Numbered from the stretch's first letter, positions 16,896 to 26,631 are shown. The stretch: DNA of 64,000 nucleotides from Methylotetracoccus oryzae (GCF_006175985.1 NZ_SRSH01000017.1:1-64000); one strand, 5' to 3'. Made by a program: numbers and translations. Notes: generated by a model from the sequence alone, not told the origin.

Positions 16896-17501
16896 ATGTC
16901 ATACTTGAAACACTCACACTTGCCTTTACTGCCCCTGCTGGGGCTCCTGATTTCAACTCCGCTGGCCGCCAAGGAAACCCCCAAGATGACCGAACCGACC
17001 CAAGTCAAACTCGAAACGAGCCTGGGCACCATCACGGTGCAACTGGACAGTGCCAAAGCACCGGCTTCCACCGAGAATTTCATCGCCTACGTGAAGAGCG
17101 GGCATTACGACGGCACGATCTTTCATCGCGTCATCCCGGGGTTCATGGCGCAGGGCGGAGGCTTTACGGCCGACTTCAAGCAAAAGCCGACTAATGCACC
17201 GATCAAGAACGAGGCCGACAACGGTCTGAAGAACAAGCGCGGCACGATCGCGATGGCGCGTACCTCGGATCCCCATTCGGCCACCGCCCAGTTCTTCATC
17301 AACTATGTCGACAATGGCTTCCTGGACTACAAGAGTTCGACCCCGTCGGGATGGGGCTATGCCGTATTCGGAGAGGTGACCGACGGGATGGACGTGGTGG
17401 ATCAGATGGCCAAGGTACCGACCGGGCCGGGCGGACCGATGCCAACCGATGTACCCAAGACAGCCATCGTGATTCAGAAAGCGACGGTCGTCACGCCCTG
17501 A
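16896..17501 (+). CDS. Peptidyl-prolyl cis-trans isomerase, cyclophilin type, probably periplasmic
   Basis: The 201-residue protein is a cyclophilin that speeds proline isomerisation during folding. The core has [15 protein letters not shown], with the catalytic Arg and Phe, and [13 protein letters not shown]. The start at 16896 gives [20 protein letters not shown] and a TPLAAKE cleavage site, a plausible Sec signal peptide, which favours a PpiA-like periplasmic enzyme. An alternative ATG at 16986 would give a cytosolic PpiB-like form. It begins 31 bp after the second carbonic anhydrase and may be read through from it. Confidence 0.88.
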   Translation: MSYLKHSHLPLLPLLGLLISTPLAAKETPKMTEPTQVKLETSLGTITVQLDSAKAPASTENFIAYVKSGHYDGTIFHRVIPGFMAQGGGFTADFKQKPTNAPIKNEADNGLKNKRGTIAMARTSDPHSATAQFFINYVDNGFLDYKSSTPSGWGYAVFGEVTDGMDVVDQMAKVPTGPGGPMPTDVPKTAIVIQKATVVTP

Positions 17502-17545
17502 CTGTCCCTCCCTCTTGCATTCCTTCGCACTAGGCGTAGGTCCCC

Positions 17546-17567
17546 GAGCCGGGTGGTGACCCGGCTC
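17546..17567 (+). terminator. Strong stem-loop between the cyclophilin gene and dksA
   Basis: GAGCCGGGT at 17546-17554 and ACCCGGCTC at 17559-17567 form a perfect 9-bp stem with a GGTG loop, 45 bp past the cyclophilin stop. No T-run follows, so it could be a Rho-assisted terminator, an attenuator or an mRNA-protecting hairpin in the dksA leader. Confidence 0.4.
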
Positions 17568-17704
17568 AAGTCTTCGGCCGGCGCGCCGCCCATCGTAGGG
17601 TGGCCCCGGCCGTTGCCCTTTACCCGATCTACGGTCTTTGCTTGCGTGCGGTCGACGAAACTGCTATCTATACGCAATTTTTCGAGGCGCTTCAGGAGTC
17701 GAGC

Positions 17705-18145
17705 ATGTCGAACGGTAACGCAACAGCCCCTCAGGTGGCTCCTTTCAGCTGTGTTCCGTACCAGCCGTCGGAAGGCGAAGAATATATGAGCGAAGGGCAG
17801 GTCGAGCATTTCCGCAAGATCCTGCACCAATGGAAAGACGAGTTGATGCGTGAAGTCGACCGTACCGTCCATCACATGCAGGACGAGGCGGCCAACTTCC
17901 CGGATCCGAACGACCGGGCAACGCAGGAATCCGAATTCAGCCTCGAACTGCGGACGCGGGATCGCGAGCGCAAGCTGATCAAGAAGATCGAGGAATCGCT
18001 GGAGAACCTCGAACGCGGGGAGTATGGCTACTGCGAAACGTGCGGCGTCGAAATCGGCCTGCGGCGCCTCGAAGCGCGTCCTACCGCGACCCAGTGTATC
18101 GACTGCAAGACGCTCGACGAACTGCGCGAACGCCAACTTGGTTGA
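17705..18145 (+). CDS. dksA: DksA, RNA polymerase-binding stringent-response factor
   Basis: The 146-residue protein has an acidic, variable N-terminus, then the DksA core beginning MSEGQVEHFRKILHQWKDEL. The coiled-coil tip carries the DPNDRATQE signature, with the aspartates that reach into the RNA polymerase secondary channel. The C4 zinc finger is complete: CETC and CIDC near residues 113 and 134. With ppGpp it adjusts rRNA and amino-acid promoters. The ATG follows AGGAG by 6 bp. The downstream gluQ frame continues in the same phase after the TGA at 18143. Confidence 0.95.
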   Translation: MSNGNATAPQVAPFSCVPYQPSEGEEYMSEGQVEHFRKILHQWKDELMREVDRTVHHMQDEAANFPDPNDRATQESEFSLELRTRDRERKLIKKIEESLENLERGEYGYCETCGVEIGLRRLEARPTATQCIDCKTLDELRERQLG

Positions 18146-18202
18146 TCAACGGCAGCCGTCCGGCTGCCCTGCACCATCCCGCTGCAAACCGTCACTAGCC
18201 CT

Positions 18203-19111
18203 CTGACTACCCGTTATCTGGGACGTTTTGCGCCCTCGCCTTCCGGACCTCTTCATCTAGGCTCCCTCTATACCGCGCTGGCCAGCTTCCTGCAGGCGAA
18301 GAGCCAGGGCGGGCAATGGATGCTGCGCATCGATGACATCGATCCGCAACGATCCCGGGCGTCGGCGGCCGACGCGATACTGCGAACCCTGGAAAGCTTC
18401 GGTCTGCTGTGGGATGGGGAGGTGGCGTTCCAGAGCCGGAACACCGGGCGCTATGCCGAGGCCCTCACGCAGTTGCAGGCGATGTCGCTGCTTTTCCCCT
18501 GCACCTGTTCCCGCAAATCCCTGACGGCGGATGCTGACTCGGCCGTCTACGCGGGGCATTGCCGAAGCAAGACTCTGGACGGGACGGAGGGCGCGTTTGC
18601 GCTGAGAATCAGGGCAGCCGATACGACGGTCTCGTTCGTCGACCGTCTGCAGGGGCCCTTCGAACAGAATCTGGCTGCCGACGTCGGGGATTTCGTGGTC
18701 AGGCGCCGGGATGGCGTCGTCGCCTACCATCTGGCAACAGTCCTGGACGACCATGAGGCCGGCATCACCGACGTCATGCGCGGCATCGACCTGCTGTCGT
18801 CTACCCCGCGACAGATCTACCTGCAGCGCTTGCTGGGGCTGTTCAGCCCGGCCTATTGTCACGTCCCGGTACTCGTCGACCACCAAGGCCGAAAACTGAG
18901 CAAGAGCACCCGCGCGACGGCCGTCGACCTCCGTAGCCCGGGGCCGACCTTGCACCGCTTGCTGTGCTGGCTAAATCAAACGCCTCCGGCCGAACTGGCG
19001 CGCGAACCCGTCGGAGTGATCGTCGAATGGGCCCTGCAGCATTGGGACCCGACCCTACTGACCGGCCGGGTGTTCATCGCATTGGAGGACCGGGCGCCCG
19101 AGGCGCTCTAG
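18203..19111 (+). CDS. gluQ: Glutamyl-Q tRNA(Asp) synthetase, with no ATG/GTG/TTG start
   Basis: GluQ attaches glutamate to the queuosine base of tRNA-Asp. The catalytic domain is complete: RYLGRFAPSPSG and HLGS at the N-terminus, the CTC...YAGHC zinc site, and KLSKSTRA as the KMSKS loop; the anticodon domain is absent, as expected. dksA-gluQ adjacency is common. The oddity is the start: between the dksA stop (18143-18145) and GRFAPSPSG there is no in-frame ATG, GTG or TTG and no clear ribosome site. The first ATG, at 18320, would delete the ATP-binding motif. I list the CTG at 18203; a CTG at 18182 or readthrough of the dksA TGA, which is in the same frame, are the alternatives. Confidence 0.8.
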   Translation: MTTRYLGRFAPSPSGPLHLGSLYTALASFLQAKSQGGQWMLRIDDIDPQRSRASAADAILRTLESFGLLWDGEVAFQSRNTGRYAEALTQLQAMSLLFPCTCSRKSLTADADSAVYAGHCRSKTLDGTEGAFALRIRAADTTVSFVDRLQGPFEQNLAADVGDFVVRRRDGVVAYHLATVLDDHEAGITDVMRGIDLLSSTPRQIYLQRLLGLFSPAYCHVPVLVDHQGRKLSKSTRATAVDLRSPGPTLHRLLCWLNQTPPAELAREPVGVIVEWALQHWDPTLLTGRVFIALEDRAPEAL

Positions 19112-19148
19112 AACTCCGAGACCCGGACGATTATGCGCAGACAGCGGG

Positions 19149-19299
19149 TTAGCCGTTGCTGTCTCCCGGCGGCACCAAGCGCAGCAGGCGCTTCTCCAGA
19201 TCGCTGGAAGCACGGCCCTGGTATAGCGCGCGCAGCAAAATCGTGACTCCCGGCGCGCGCCAGCGCGATCGCCGTGACCTCGAGAACGCGTTCGCTCAT
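19149..19299 (-). pseudogene. Possible small frameshifted ORF after pmbA
   Basis: An ATG at 19299 gives MSERVLEVTAIALARA; a one-base shift near 19255 then continues VTILLRALYQGRASSDLEKR and ends at the TAA at 19149-19151. The total of 151 bp equals 50 codons plus one extra base. The downstream half has a protein-like composition, but I do not recognise a family. It may be a broken small gene, a sequencing indel in GGG, or chance. Confidence 0.25.
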
Positions 19300-19306
19300 C
19301 CGGAGT

Positions 19307-20680
19307 TCAGTTGCCGGCCACCGTCATCGAGTCGATCAGAATCGATCCGGTACGCGTGTTCCCGCGGGCGTCGACGTCGCTGCCGATCGCCTGAATCCCC
19401 CGAAACATCGAGCGCAGATTGCCGGCGATCGTGATTTCCTCGACGGGATACTGAATCACGCCGTTCTCTACCCAGAACCCGGCCGCGCCGCGCGAGTAGT
19501 CGCCCGTCACAATGTTTACGCCCTGCCCCATCATCTCGGTCACGAGCAGTCCGCTGTCCATTGTCTTCAATAACTCGGGCAGGCCCAAAAGCCCCGGTTC
19601 GACCGTCAGATTGTGCACGCCCCCGGCGTTGCCGGTGCTCTTCAGGCCAAGCTTGCGCGCGGAGTACGTGCTGAGCACGTAGGATTGCAGCACGCCCTGC
19701 GAGACCAGGTCGCGCGGGTAGGTCGCAACGCCTTCCGAATCGTAGGGCACGCTGCCGAGCGCCCGCGGCAGATGAGGCTGCTCGTGAATTCGCACGAATT
19801 CGGGAAAAATCGGCTTGCCGAGACAGTCCAGCAGGAAACTGGATTTGCGATAAAGGTTGCCGCCGCGGATTGCCGCGATGAAGTGGCCGAGCAGACTGCT
19901 GGCGATGTCCGCCGCGAAGACGACCGGGCATTGCCGGGTCGTCAGACTCCGCGCGCCGAGACGACTCAGCGTTCGCTCGGCGGCCTTGCGGCCGACCTCC
20001 GCCGCGGCTTCCAGATCCTGCGGGGCACGCGCCACGGTCCACCAGTCATCGCGCTGCATCTGACCGTCGCGCTGGCCGATCACCGAGCAACTCAGACTGT
20101 GTCGGCTGCTGGCATAGCCGTGCATGAAGCCCAGCGTATTCCCGAGCATGCGGACGCCCTGAAACGTGTCGAGGCTCGCGCCCTCCGAGTTGCTGATTTC
20201 CGGATCGAAACCACGGGCGGCATTCTCGCATTCCATGGCGATACCGATCGCGCCATCGGCGTCGAGGTTCCAGGGATGAAACACGTCGAGTTTGGGAAAC
20301 TCCCGCGCCAGAGTGTCCGCATCCGGGAGCCCCGCATAAGGGTCCTCCGCGGCATACTGTGCGATGCGGCACGCGGCTGCGACAGTATCCGCGACGGCCG
20401 TAGGGCTCAGGTCGGTCGAACTGGCCGAGCCCTTGCGATGACCGAAGTAGACGGTCACGCCGAAGCCCTGACTGCGGTGATATTCGATCGTCTCCACCTC
20501 ACCCATACGCACCGCGACCGAGAGCCCGCGATCCACGCTGACGGCCGCTTCGGCACCGCTGGCGCCACGCTCTGCGGCGCTGTCCAGCGAGCGTCCGATC
20601 AGTTCAGCCAGTTCATCGAGCCGCTGCTTTTCAGTACCGGGGCCCGCATCGCCCTTCAATTCCTGACGTCCGACGCTCAA
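19307..20680 (-). CDS. pmbA: PmbA/TldE, partner of the TldD metalloprotease
   Basis: The 457-residue protein is the TldE/PmbA half of the TldD-TldE heterodimer, which in enterobacteria matures microcin B17 and degrades unfolded CcdA antitoxin. It lacks the HExxxH zinc motif that TldD has, as expected. C-terminal [20 protein letters not shown] and [18 protein letters not shown] are typical PmbA blocks. The start is a TTG at 20680, which overlaps the tldD stop (TTGA) and has a strong GGGAGGA site about 9 bp upstream. Translational coupling with tldD is clear. Confidence 0.93.
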   Translation of the reverse strand: MSVGRQELKGDAGPGTEKQRLDELAELIGRSLDSAAERGASGAEAAVSVDRGLSVAVRMGEVETIEYHRSQGFGVTVYFGHRKGSASSTDLSPTAVADTVAAACRIAQYAAEDPYAGLPDADTLAREFPKLDVFHPWNLDADGAIGIAMECENAARGFDPEISNSEGASLDTFQGVRMLGNTLGFMHGYASSRHSLSCSVIGQRDGQMQRDDWWTVARAPQDLEAAAEVGRKAAERTLSRLGARSLTTRQCPVVFAADIASSLLGHFIAAIRGGNLYRKSSFLLDCLGKPIFPEFVRIHEQPHLPRALGSVPYDSEGVATYPRDLVSQGVLQSYVLSTYSARKLGLKSTGNAGGVHNLTVEPGLLGLPELLKTMDSGLLVTEMMGQGVNIVTGDYSRGAAGFWVENGVIQYPVEEITIAGNLRSMFRGIQAIGSDVDARGNTRTGSILIDSMTVAGN

Positions 20681-22122
20681 ACCGAGGTTCCTCCCACCGT
20701 AAGCCCATCCACCCGCAGCGTGGGCTGGCCTACCCCGACAGGCACGCTCTGCCCATCCTTGCCGCAGGTTCCGACACCGCTGTCCAGCGCCAGGTCGTTG
20801 CCGACCAGACTGACTCGCGTCAGCACGTCGGGACCATTCCCGATCAGGGTCGCCCCCTTGACGGGCCGGCCGATCCGGCCGTTTTCGATCAGATAGGCCT
20901 CACTGGCCGAGAACACGAACTTCCCCGACGTGATGTCGACCTGCCCACCGCCGAAATTCTTCGCATAGAGGCCGTGTTGCACCGACTCGATGATCTCCTC
21001 CGGTGGCGTTGCCCCCGGCAGCATGTAGGTGTTGGTCATGCGGGGCATCGGCAAATGAGCATAGGACTCCCGCCGCCCGTTGCCGGTGGGGCGCACTCCC
21101 ATCAGCCGCGCGTTCAGTTTGTCCTGCATGTAACCGCGCAGGATACCGTTCTCGATCAGCGTGGTACACTGTGTCACCGTACCCTCGTCGTCGATGTTCA
21201 GGGAGCCGCGACGACCGGGCAGTGTGCCGTCATCCACGACGGTGCACAGCGCCGACGCCACGCGCTCGCCGACCCGACCACTGAAGGCGGAGGTGCCCTT
21301 TCGGTTGAAGTCCCCTTCCAGGCCATGCCCGATGGCCTCGTGCAGCAGCACGCCCGGCCAGCCCGGGCCGAGCACGACGGTCATCGTCCCGGCGGGCGCC
21401 TCGCCGGCTTCCAGGTTCACCAGCGCGAGTCGCACGGCTTCCCGCACGTAGCCGGACGCGCGGTCACCCTCGAGAAAGTACCGATAATCAGCGCGGGCGC
21501 CGCCGCCGGAGGATCCCTGTTCGCGGCGACCGTCCTGCTGCACGATCACACTGACATTCAGACGCACCAGGGGACGAACGTCGCCGTGCATCGCGCCGGC
21601 GCGATCCAGCACCAAGATGGCGGAACTGCCGCCGGAGAGACTGACGATGACCTGCTCGACCCGCGGGTCTAGCCGGCGTGCTTCCGCATCCAGACGCCGC
21701 AGCAGGTCAATCTTGTCCTGTTCGCTGAGGGAAGGTAGCGGATCGATGGGCAGATAAAGGCGCGACGGCGTTTCCCGCGCTTCGACGCGACTGGGACTGC
21801 TCGCACCGGCGACCGCGATCGCCCGGGCGTTGCGCGCGGCCTCGATCAAGGTCGGCAGGGCAATTTCGTCGCTGTAGGCAAAACCGGTCTTCTCGCCGGA
21901 GACCGCGCGCAGACCGGCACCTTGATCGATGCTGTGTGAGCCCTCCTTGACCATGCCGTCTTCGAGCGCCCATGACTCATATCGCGACTGCTGCAGGTAG
22001 ATGTCGGCATCATCGATAGCCGCACCCAGCATGGTCGCCATTACGCGATCAAGGTCACTTGCACTGAGTGCAAGCGGGTCGAGGATCAGTCGCCGGGCGA
22101 CGTCGAGGGATTCGTTGGTCAT
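20677..22122 (-). CDS. tldD: TldD zinc metalloprotease
   Basis: The 481-residue protein is the catalytic partner of PmbA/TldE. The zinc-binding helix [11 protein letters not shown] shows the HExxxH motif, and [10 protein letters not shown] and [13 protein letters not shown] near the C-terminus are conserved TldD blocks. It acts as a cytosolic peptidase on unfolded substrates threaded into the heterodimer. The start is taken as the ATG at 22122; a TTG two codons upstream is possible, and neither has a clear ribosome site. The tldD-pmbA overlap is 4 bp. Confidence 0.95.
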   Translation of the reverse strand: MTNESLDVARRLILDPLALSASDLDRVMATMLGAAIDDADIYLQQSRYESWALEDGMVKEGSHSIDQGAGLRAVSGEKTGFAYSDEIALPTLIEAARNARAIAVAGASSPSRVEARETPSRLYLPIDPLPSLSEQDKIDLLRRLDAEARRLDPRVEQVIVSLSGGSSAILVLDRAGAMHGDVRPLVRLNVSVIVQQDGRREQGSSGGGARADYRYFLEGDRASGYVREAVRLALVNLEAGEAPAGTMTVVLGPGWPGVLLHEAIGHGLEGDFNRKGTSAFSGRVGERVASALCTVVDDGTLPGRRGSLNIDDEGTVTQCTTLIENGILRGYMQDKLNARLMGVRPTGNGRRESYAHLPMPRMTNTYMLPGATPPEEIIESVQHGLYAKNFGGGQVDITSGKFVFSASEAYLIENGRIGRPVKGATLIGNGPDVLTRVSLVGNDLALDSGVGTCGKDGQSVPVGVGQPTLRVDGLTVGGTSV

Positions 22123-22180
22123 GCGCAAGAGGGGTCAGCCAAGGGAATGGGAGCAAAAACCGGAGCCCACGTCAGCGTCA

Positions 22181-22993
22181 TCACAACCGCCGGTGCGTCA
22201 GAACGGGAAACGCGGTGCGGACCTTTTCGAGGCGTTCGCGGTCGATTTCGGCACAGACGACACCCGAACCGGAGGCCAGGGAAGCGAGCGTCTTGCCCCA
22301 CGGGTCGACGATCATGCTGTGACCGTAGGTCTCCCGGCCATTGACATGGAAACCGCCCTGATTCGCGGCGATGGTGTAGCATAAGTTTTCGACCGACCGC
22401 GCGCGAACCAGCAAATCCCAATGCGCGGCGCCCGTCTGCGCCGTGAAGGCGGCCGGGACAATCAGCAGGTCGAGGCCGGACTCGGCCATTTGGCGAAACT
22501 GCTCGGGAAACCTGAGATCGTAGCAAATCGCCACGCCGATGCGCCCGAACGGCGAATCCAGCACCACAGAATTCTGGCCGGCATCGATTGTCGACGACTC
22601 GCGGTAGCTTTCGTCGGAACCCGGCAAGTCGACATCGAACAGATGGATTTTGTCGTAACGTCCCACGCGCTGGCCGCGATCGTCGTAGACCAGGCAGGAG
22701 GCCCACACCTTCCCTGCGCTAGCCTTGATCGGCATCGTACCGCCAAATAACCAAATCTTCAGCCGTTCCGCGGTGCGGGACAGAAAGTCCTGAATCGGCC
22801 CCTTGCCATCCTCCTCGGCGACAGCGAGTTTGTCGCTTTCCGACATCCCCATCAGCGCGAAATTCTCCGGCAGCACGACGATCCGGGCTTTCTGCGCGGC
22901 AGCCGACTCGATCAGACGTTCCGCCTCCAGTAGATTCGCGCCGACGTTCGGGCTCGACGCCATCTGCACCGCGCCACATATCACTCGCTGCAT
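22181..22993 (-). CDS. Nitrilase-superfamily amidohydrolase (Nit1/Nit2-like)
   Basis: The 270-residue protein has the nitrilase-family triad: Glu in VVLPENFALMG, Lys in RYDKIHLFDVDLPG and Cys in AICYDLRFPEQF. Members of this branch, found next to tldD in many gammaproteobacteria, include deaminated-glutathione amidases (Nit1) and omega-amidases (Nit2). DVDLPG and GESY-like elements favour the Nit1/Nit2 group rather than true nitrilases. The ATG has a good AAGGAGAGG site. It lies between rng and tldD in one transcriptional direction. The exact substrate cannot be read from the sequence. Confidence 0.88.
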   Translation of the reverse strand: MQRVICGAVQMASSPNVGANLLEAERLIESAAAQKARIVVLPENFALMGMSESDKLAVAEEDGKGPIQDFLSRTAERLKIWLFGGTMPIKASAGKVWASCLVYDDRGQRVGRYDKIHLFDVDLPGSDESYRESSTIDAGQNSVVLDSPFGRIGVAICYDLRFPEQFRQMAESGLDLLIVPAAFTAQTGAAHWDLLVRARSVENLCYTIAANQGGFHVNGRETYGHSMIVDPWGKTLASLASGSGVVCAEIDRERLEKVRTAFPVLTHRRL

Positions 22994-23313
22994 TGATCAA
23001 TCCTCTCCTTCACATGTTCCTCGACCCGCCGTAACCCATGTTGTGGCTCGGGCCGAACGATTCCTTTGGCCGATGCGCCGCCACGCCCGACCCGTTTCCA
23101 CAAGAACTGGACCGGGGCTTAAGGCTTTCCGGTTAGGTTCTTCCTGCCGAGTGTAACATCCCAAACTCAGGCCCCATCGCATGAACGCGGAAGGGAAACC
23201 AAGGCGGTTCACGACAGCGCCCGCTTTCCTGCTTGGCGGCATGCTTCACGTCGAGTCTCGCTCGGCTCAGGGAACCGCCGAAGCTGACCAAGCTCCTTTT
23301 CCCGGCCCTTCGC
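22994..23313. other. Gene-free spacer between rng and the nitrilase gene
   Basis: The 320 bp hold only the ribosome site of the downstream gene next to 22993. Many relatives have a large yhdP gene between rng and tldD; it is absent here, and I see no recognisable remnant. No terminator or promoter stands out. Confidence 0.5.
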
Positions 23314-24768
23314 TTAGAGCAGGACGACGTCGTACTGTTCCTGCGTATACTGGCTTTCGGCCCGGAACTTGATTTGCACGCGGAGAAACGCCTCAAGTTC
23401 CGACAGCATGTCGGCTTCTTCATCAAGCAGGCGCCCCACGACTTCGTTCGACGCCAAAACCAGCAGTTCCTGTACGTTGTACTGGCGGACTTCGCGGATG
23501 ATCTCGCGGAATATCTCCAGGCAAGTCGTCTCTGCCGTCTTCAGCACTCCACGACCGCTGCACGCGGGGCAGGTTTCGCAGAGGGTGTGTTCCAGACTCT
23601 CCCGTGTCCGTTTGCGGGTCATTTCGACCAGACCGAGGGACGAAACTTCGCTGATGGTATTCTTCGCGTGGTCCTTCTCCAGGCTTTTCTCGAGCGCCTG
23701 CAACACTTGCTGCTTGTGCTCTTCGTCCTTCATGTCGATGAAGTCGATGATGATGATCCCGCCGAGATTGCGCACCCGCAATTGCCGCGCGATCGCTTGT
23801 GCGGCCTCGAGATTGGTCTTGAAAATGGTTTCCTCGAGATTCCGACCACCGACGAAGGCGCCCGTGTTGACGTCGACCGTCGTCAGCGCTTCGGTCTGAT
23901 CGAAGATGAGATAACCGCCCGACTTCAGCGCAACCCGCCGTTCCAGCGCCTTCTGGATCTCGCTCTCGACCCCGTACAGGTCGAACAGGGGACGTTCGCC
24001 AGCGTAGTGCTCGACGAGCGGCGCCATCTCCGGCGTGAACTCCCGCGCGAACTTCACCATGCGAGCGAAACTCTCGCGCGAGTCGACGCGAATCTTTTCC
24101 ACCTTGGCGCGGTGCAGATCCCGGAGCACCCGCATAACCAGCGGCAGGTCTTCGTGCAGCAAGGTCTTGAACTTGGCTGTACGGGCCCGCTGTGCGATCG
24201 AGTTCCACAGTTTGATCAGGAACAGCATGTCCGCGCGCAGTGCCGCTTCGTCGACGCCTTCGGCCGCCGTGCGAGCGATGAAGGCCCCGGTGCCGTGTTC
24301 TTTCTGGAAGATTTCGACACAAGCCCGCAAGCGGGCGCGCTCGCGCTCGCACTCCACGCGCTGGGACACGCCGCAGGTCTTCGCATTGGGCATGTACACC
24401 TGGTAGACGGACGGCAGCGAGATGTCCGTCGTCAATCGTGCGCCCTTGGTCCCGAGGGGATCCTTGACCACCTGGACCACCAGTTCCTGTCCCTCCTGGA
24501 ACACGCGCTCGATGGCATCCTCGACAGCGCGTTCTCGTTCGGGCTGGCTCAGGTCCGACAGGTGAAGAAATGCAGCGCGTTCGAGACCGATGTCCACGAA
24601 TACCGCCTGCATGCCGGGCAACACGCGGCAGATTTGCCCTTTGTAGATGTTGCCGACCAGACCGCGCTTGCGCCGCCGCTCGATCAGAACCTCCTGCAGA
24701 ACGCCGTTCTCGACGATCGCCACGCGAGTTTCGGGCGGCGTCACGTTGATCAGGATCTCGTCGCTCAT
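23314..24768 (-). CDS. rng: Ribonuclease G
   Basis: The 484-residue endoribonuclease is RNase G, which trims the 16S rRNA 5' end and degrades mRNAs. It has the N-terminal S1-type segment GLVGNIYKGQICRVLPGMQA, the catalytic Mg2+ aspartates in GGYLIFDQTEALTTVDVNTG and GGIIIIDFIDMK, and the zinc-link cysteines in CETCPACSGRG. There is no RNase E-type C-terminal scaffold. Its ATG overlaps the maf stop by ATGA, so the two are coupled. Cytosolic. Confidence 0.97.
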   Translation of the reverse strand: MSDEILINVTPPETRVAIVENGVLQEVLIERRRKRGLVGNIYKGQICRVLPGMQAVFVDIGLERAAFLHLSDLSQPERERAVEDAIERVFQEGQELVVQVVKDPLGTKGARLTTDISLPSVYQVYMPNAKTCGVSQRVECERERARLRACVEIFQKEHGTGAFIARTAAEGVDEAALRADMLFLIKLWNSIAQRARTAKFKTLLHEDLPLVMRVLRDLHRAKVEKIRVDSRESFARMVKFAREFTPEMAPLVEHYAGERPLFDLYGVESEIQKALERRVALKSGGYLIFDQTEALTTVDVNTGAFVGGRNLEETIFKTNLEAAQAIARQLRVRNLGGIIIIDFIDMKDEEHKQQVLQALEKSLEKDHAKNTISEVSSLGLVEMTRKRTRESLEHTLCETCPACSGRGVLKTAETTCLEIFREIIREVRQYNVQELLVLASNEVVGRLLDEEADMLSELEAFLRVQIKFRAESQYTQEQYDVVLL

Positions 24769-25361
24769 GGGCTATAAAGCTCCGCGCCCAACAGGACGCA
24801 TGATGCGATGCCGACCTCGGCCAGCAGTGCAGCGGTTTCGAAAAGGGGCAGTCCCATGACTCCCGAGAAACTTCCTTCCAGACGCCGGATGAACAGGCTG
24901 CCACGTCCCTGGATCGCATAGGCCCCAGCCTTGTCGACCGGTTCTCCGCTAGCCCAGTACGCTTCGATCTCACCGTCCGTCAAGTCGCGAAATGCAACGT
25001 TGCTTTCACTGAGTGCGAGCCAATGGCGCTGAGCATGTCGCAGCGACACCGCGCTCAACACCCGGTGGGATCGGCCCGACAGACGCCTGAGCATGGTCCG
25101 CGCATGCTCGAAATCGGCAGGCTTGCCAAAGACCTCGTCATCGAGCACCACCTCGGTATCCGCTCCCAACACTGGCAGTCCATCCCCGCAAACATCGAGC
25201 CCCGCGCGAGACTTGTCAGCCGCCACGCGCGCGACATAGTCTTGCGGGGCCTCCTCTAAGCTCCGGCGTTCTTCGACGTTGACTGCGACCGTCCGATAAC
25301 GAACGCCAATCTGGGCCAGCAGTGCCCGGCGCCGCGGTGAAGCCGACGCGAGCACGATCAT
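24765..25361 (-). CDS. maf: Maf/YhdE-family nucleoside triphosphate pyrophosphatase
   Basis: The 198-residue protein removes pyrophosphate from non-canonical or pyrimidine NTPs. The signature LASASPRRRALLAQIG sits at the N-terminus and VLGADTEVVLDDEVFGKP provides the acidic catalytic site. GAYAIQGRGSLFIRRLEGSF is the conserved C-terminal block. Position directly upstream of rng points to the dTTP/UTP-acting YhdE subgroup. The start is the ATG at 25361 because GGAG lies 9 bp upstream; an ATG at 25394 has no ribosome site. Confidence 0.93.
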   Translation of the reverse strand: MIVLASASPRRRALLAQIGVRYRTVAVNVEERRSLEEAPQDYVARVAADKSRAGLDVCGDGLPVLGADTEVVLDDEVFGKPADFEHARTMLRRLSGRSHRVLSAVSLRHAQRHWLALSESNVAFRDLTDGEIEAYWASGEPVDKAGAYAIQGRGSLFIRRLEGSFSGVMGLPLFETAALLAEVGIASCVLLGAELYSP

Positions 25362-25519
25362 CGGATCGCTCCGGTGCAAGGGTTGCTTCGTCATGATTCG
25401 TATAGGCAGGGGCGTTTCTCGTTCCTGGCGCTCGCTCACACTCGGCAATTCGCTCGACTTTTTGGGCGTCGGGCTGGATCGGCGGCGAACGACCGCCGCG
25501 CAGTCCCCACGCGCGAAAA

Positions 25520-25990
25520 CTAGGCGCGGTGATAGGGATGGTTCTGCAAGAGGCTCCAGGCCCGATACAATTGTTCCGCGACGATGACCCTTACCAGCGG
25601 ATGGGGAAAAGTCAGCGGCGACAGGCACCAGGCCTCGCGCGCCCGCGCCAGACAAGGCGCGGACAAGCCATCAGGACCGCCGCACAGCAGCGACACTCGA
25701 TCGCCTGCGGCGAGCCATCGCTGGATCGCGCCCGCCAGTTGCTCCGTGCTCCACATACGACCGCCGAGATCCAGCGCAACGACGTGATCGGCCGGCGCAA
25801 GCGCCGCGAGCATCCGTGCGCCTTCCTGTTCACGCCACTGTGCGGCATGACCCGTCTTGCCGCGCTTGGCCGGGGATAACTCCCGCAGCGTCAGGCGAAA
25901 CTCCCGCGGCAATCGCTTCGCATAATCCGTGTATCCGGCCTGAACCCAGGACGGCACGCGGTCACCAACGGAAACCAACTGTACTTCCAT
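25520..25990 (-). CDS. rlmH: 23S rRNA (pseudouridine-1915 N3) methyltransferase RlmH
   Basis: The 156-residue SPOUT methyltransferase modifies helix 69 of 23S rRNA. It has the RlmH features: a short N-terminal strand MEVQLVSVGDRVPSW, the LDLGGRMWSTEQLA segment, the SAM-binding LLCGGPDGLS knot and the C-terminal FPHPLVRVIVAEQLYRAWSL block. The length is typical. It heads the rlmH-maf-rng run; rsfS and nadD, which often precede it, are not here. The gap to maf is 158 bp. Confidence 0.96.
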   Translation of the reverse strand: MEVQLVSVGDRVPSWVQAGYTDYAKRLPREFRLTLRELSPAKRGKTGHAAQWREQEGARMLAALAPADHVVALDLGGRMWSTEQLAGAIQRWLAAGDRVSLLCGGPDGLSAPCLARAREAWCLSPLTFPHPLVRVIVAEQLYRAWSLLQNHPYHRA

Positions 25991-26310
25991 GCGGTCGGCT
26001 GTCCGTGGCTAAATCAACGCCGACTGACTCGACGCGGAATGCCGCGTCCGCGCCGCATAGACGATCAAGCTGGCGGAAGGCCCTCCTTGCGCCCTGCGAA
26101 TAGCCCAGGAGGGCTCTCGAGCATGTTCGCACTCGGATAGAACGCGGGCAGCGGACAAATTCATGCAGTCTGCTTCATCGGCGAGCGTCACCAAGTCGGG
26201 ACCTGAGCGACTGCCGAATCGCTCGGCCCCGAACCATCGCATTCGATACGCCCCTTGAGCGTCGCCCGAGGGCACGGACTCACTGAGTCGTTACCTCGGC
26301 CCGCTATACG
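25991..26310. other. Gene-free region upstream of rlmH
   Basis: The 320 bp between rlmH and the next small gene show no convincing coding frame. The open frames here are short and have no ribosome site or recognisable domain. The rlmH promoter should lie in the right-hand part relative to that gene, but I cannot identify it. Confidence 0.45.
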
Positions 26311-26631
26311 CTACCAGTTATCGTAGCCCATGGCTCGGCAATCGCCGACGGGCCTGTTGAAGGTCCAATCAGCCGGTTGGAGCACGAGCATCTCCGACCC
26401 TTTCTGCAGCGCATCGTGCGGTGGAGGGATGCTGGCGATACCCAGGAACGGTGTGGACACAAGAAAGGTAGCACCACCCAGCAGGGTTCCAATGGCCCCC
26501 ATCGGCCGGAAAATGAGCGCGTCGACGATGATGTCGGCGGCACCGTACTCGCCGTTGGTCGAACACAGGGCCCAAACGCTGGTGACCTGCGTTAGCAAGA
26601 TCACGCAAAGGACCCGCCGCATCTTCCTCAT
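26311..26631 (-). CDS. Small exported protein of unknown function
   Basis: The 106-residue product begins MRKMRRVLCVILLTQVTSVW and has an ALC-type signal cleavage region. It is followed by a hydrophobic segment DALIFRPMGAIGTLLGGATF and a C-terminal PADWTFNRPVGDC. Proteins of this shape, with RP-x-G-x-x-x-x-x-G before a hydrophobic helix and a terminal F-x-RP-x-GD motif, are widespread unknown envelope proteins of proteobacteria. I do not know a function. The start at 26631 is chosen for the signal peptide. Confidence 0.65.
   Translation of the reverse strand: MRKMRRVLCVILLTQVTSVWALCSTNGEYGAADIIVDALIFRPMGAIGTLLGGATFLVSTPFLGIASIPPPHDALQKGSEMLVLQPADWTFNRPVGDCRAMGYDNW

Noticed and set aside
23233-24777. 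A 514-codon plus-strand frame opposite rng
   Set aside because: Exact antisense of a complete RNase G gene with all motifs; the frame is a codon-bias artefact.
26009-26275. An 88-codon minus-strand frame upstream of rlmH
   Set aside because: No ribosome site, no domain, and its composition resembles out-of-frame translation.
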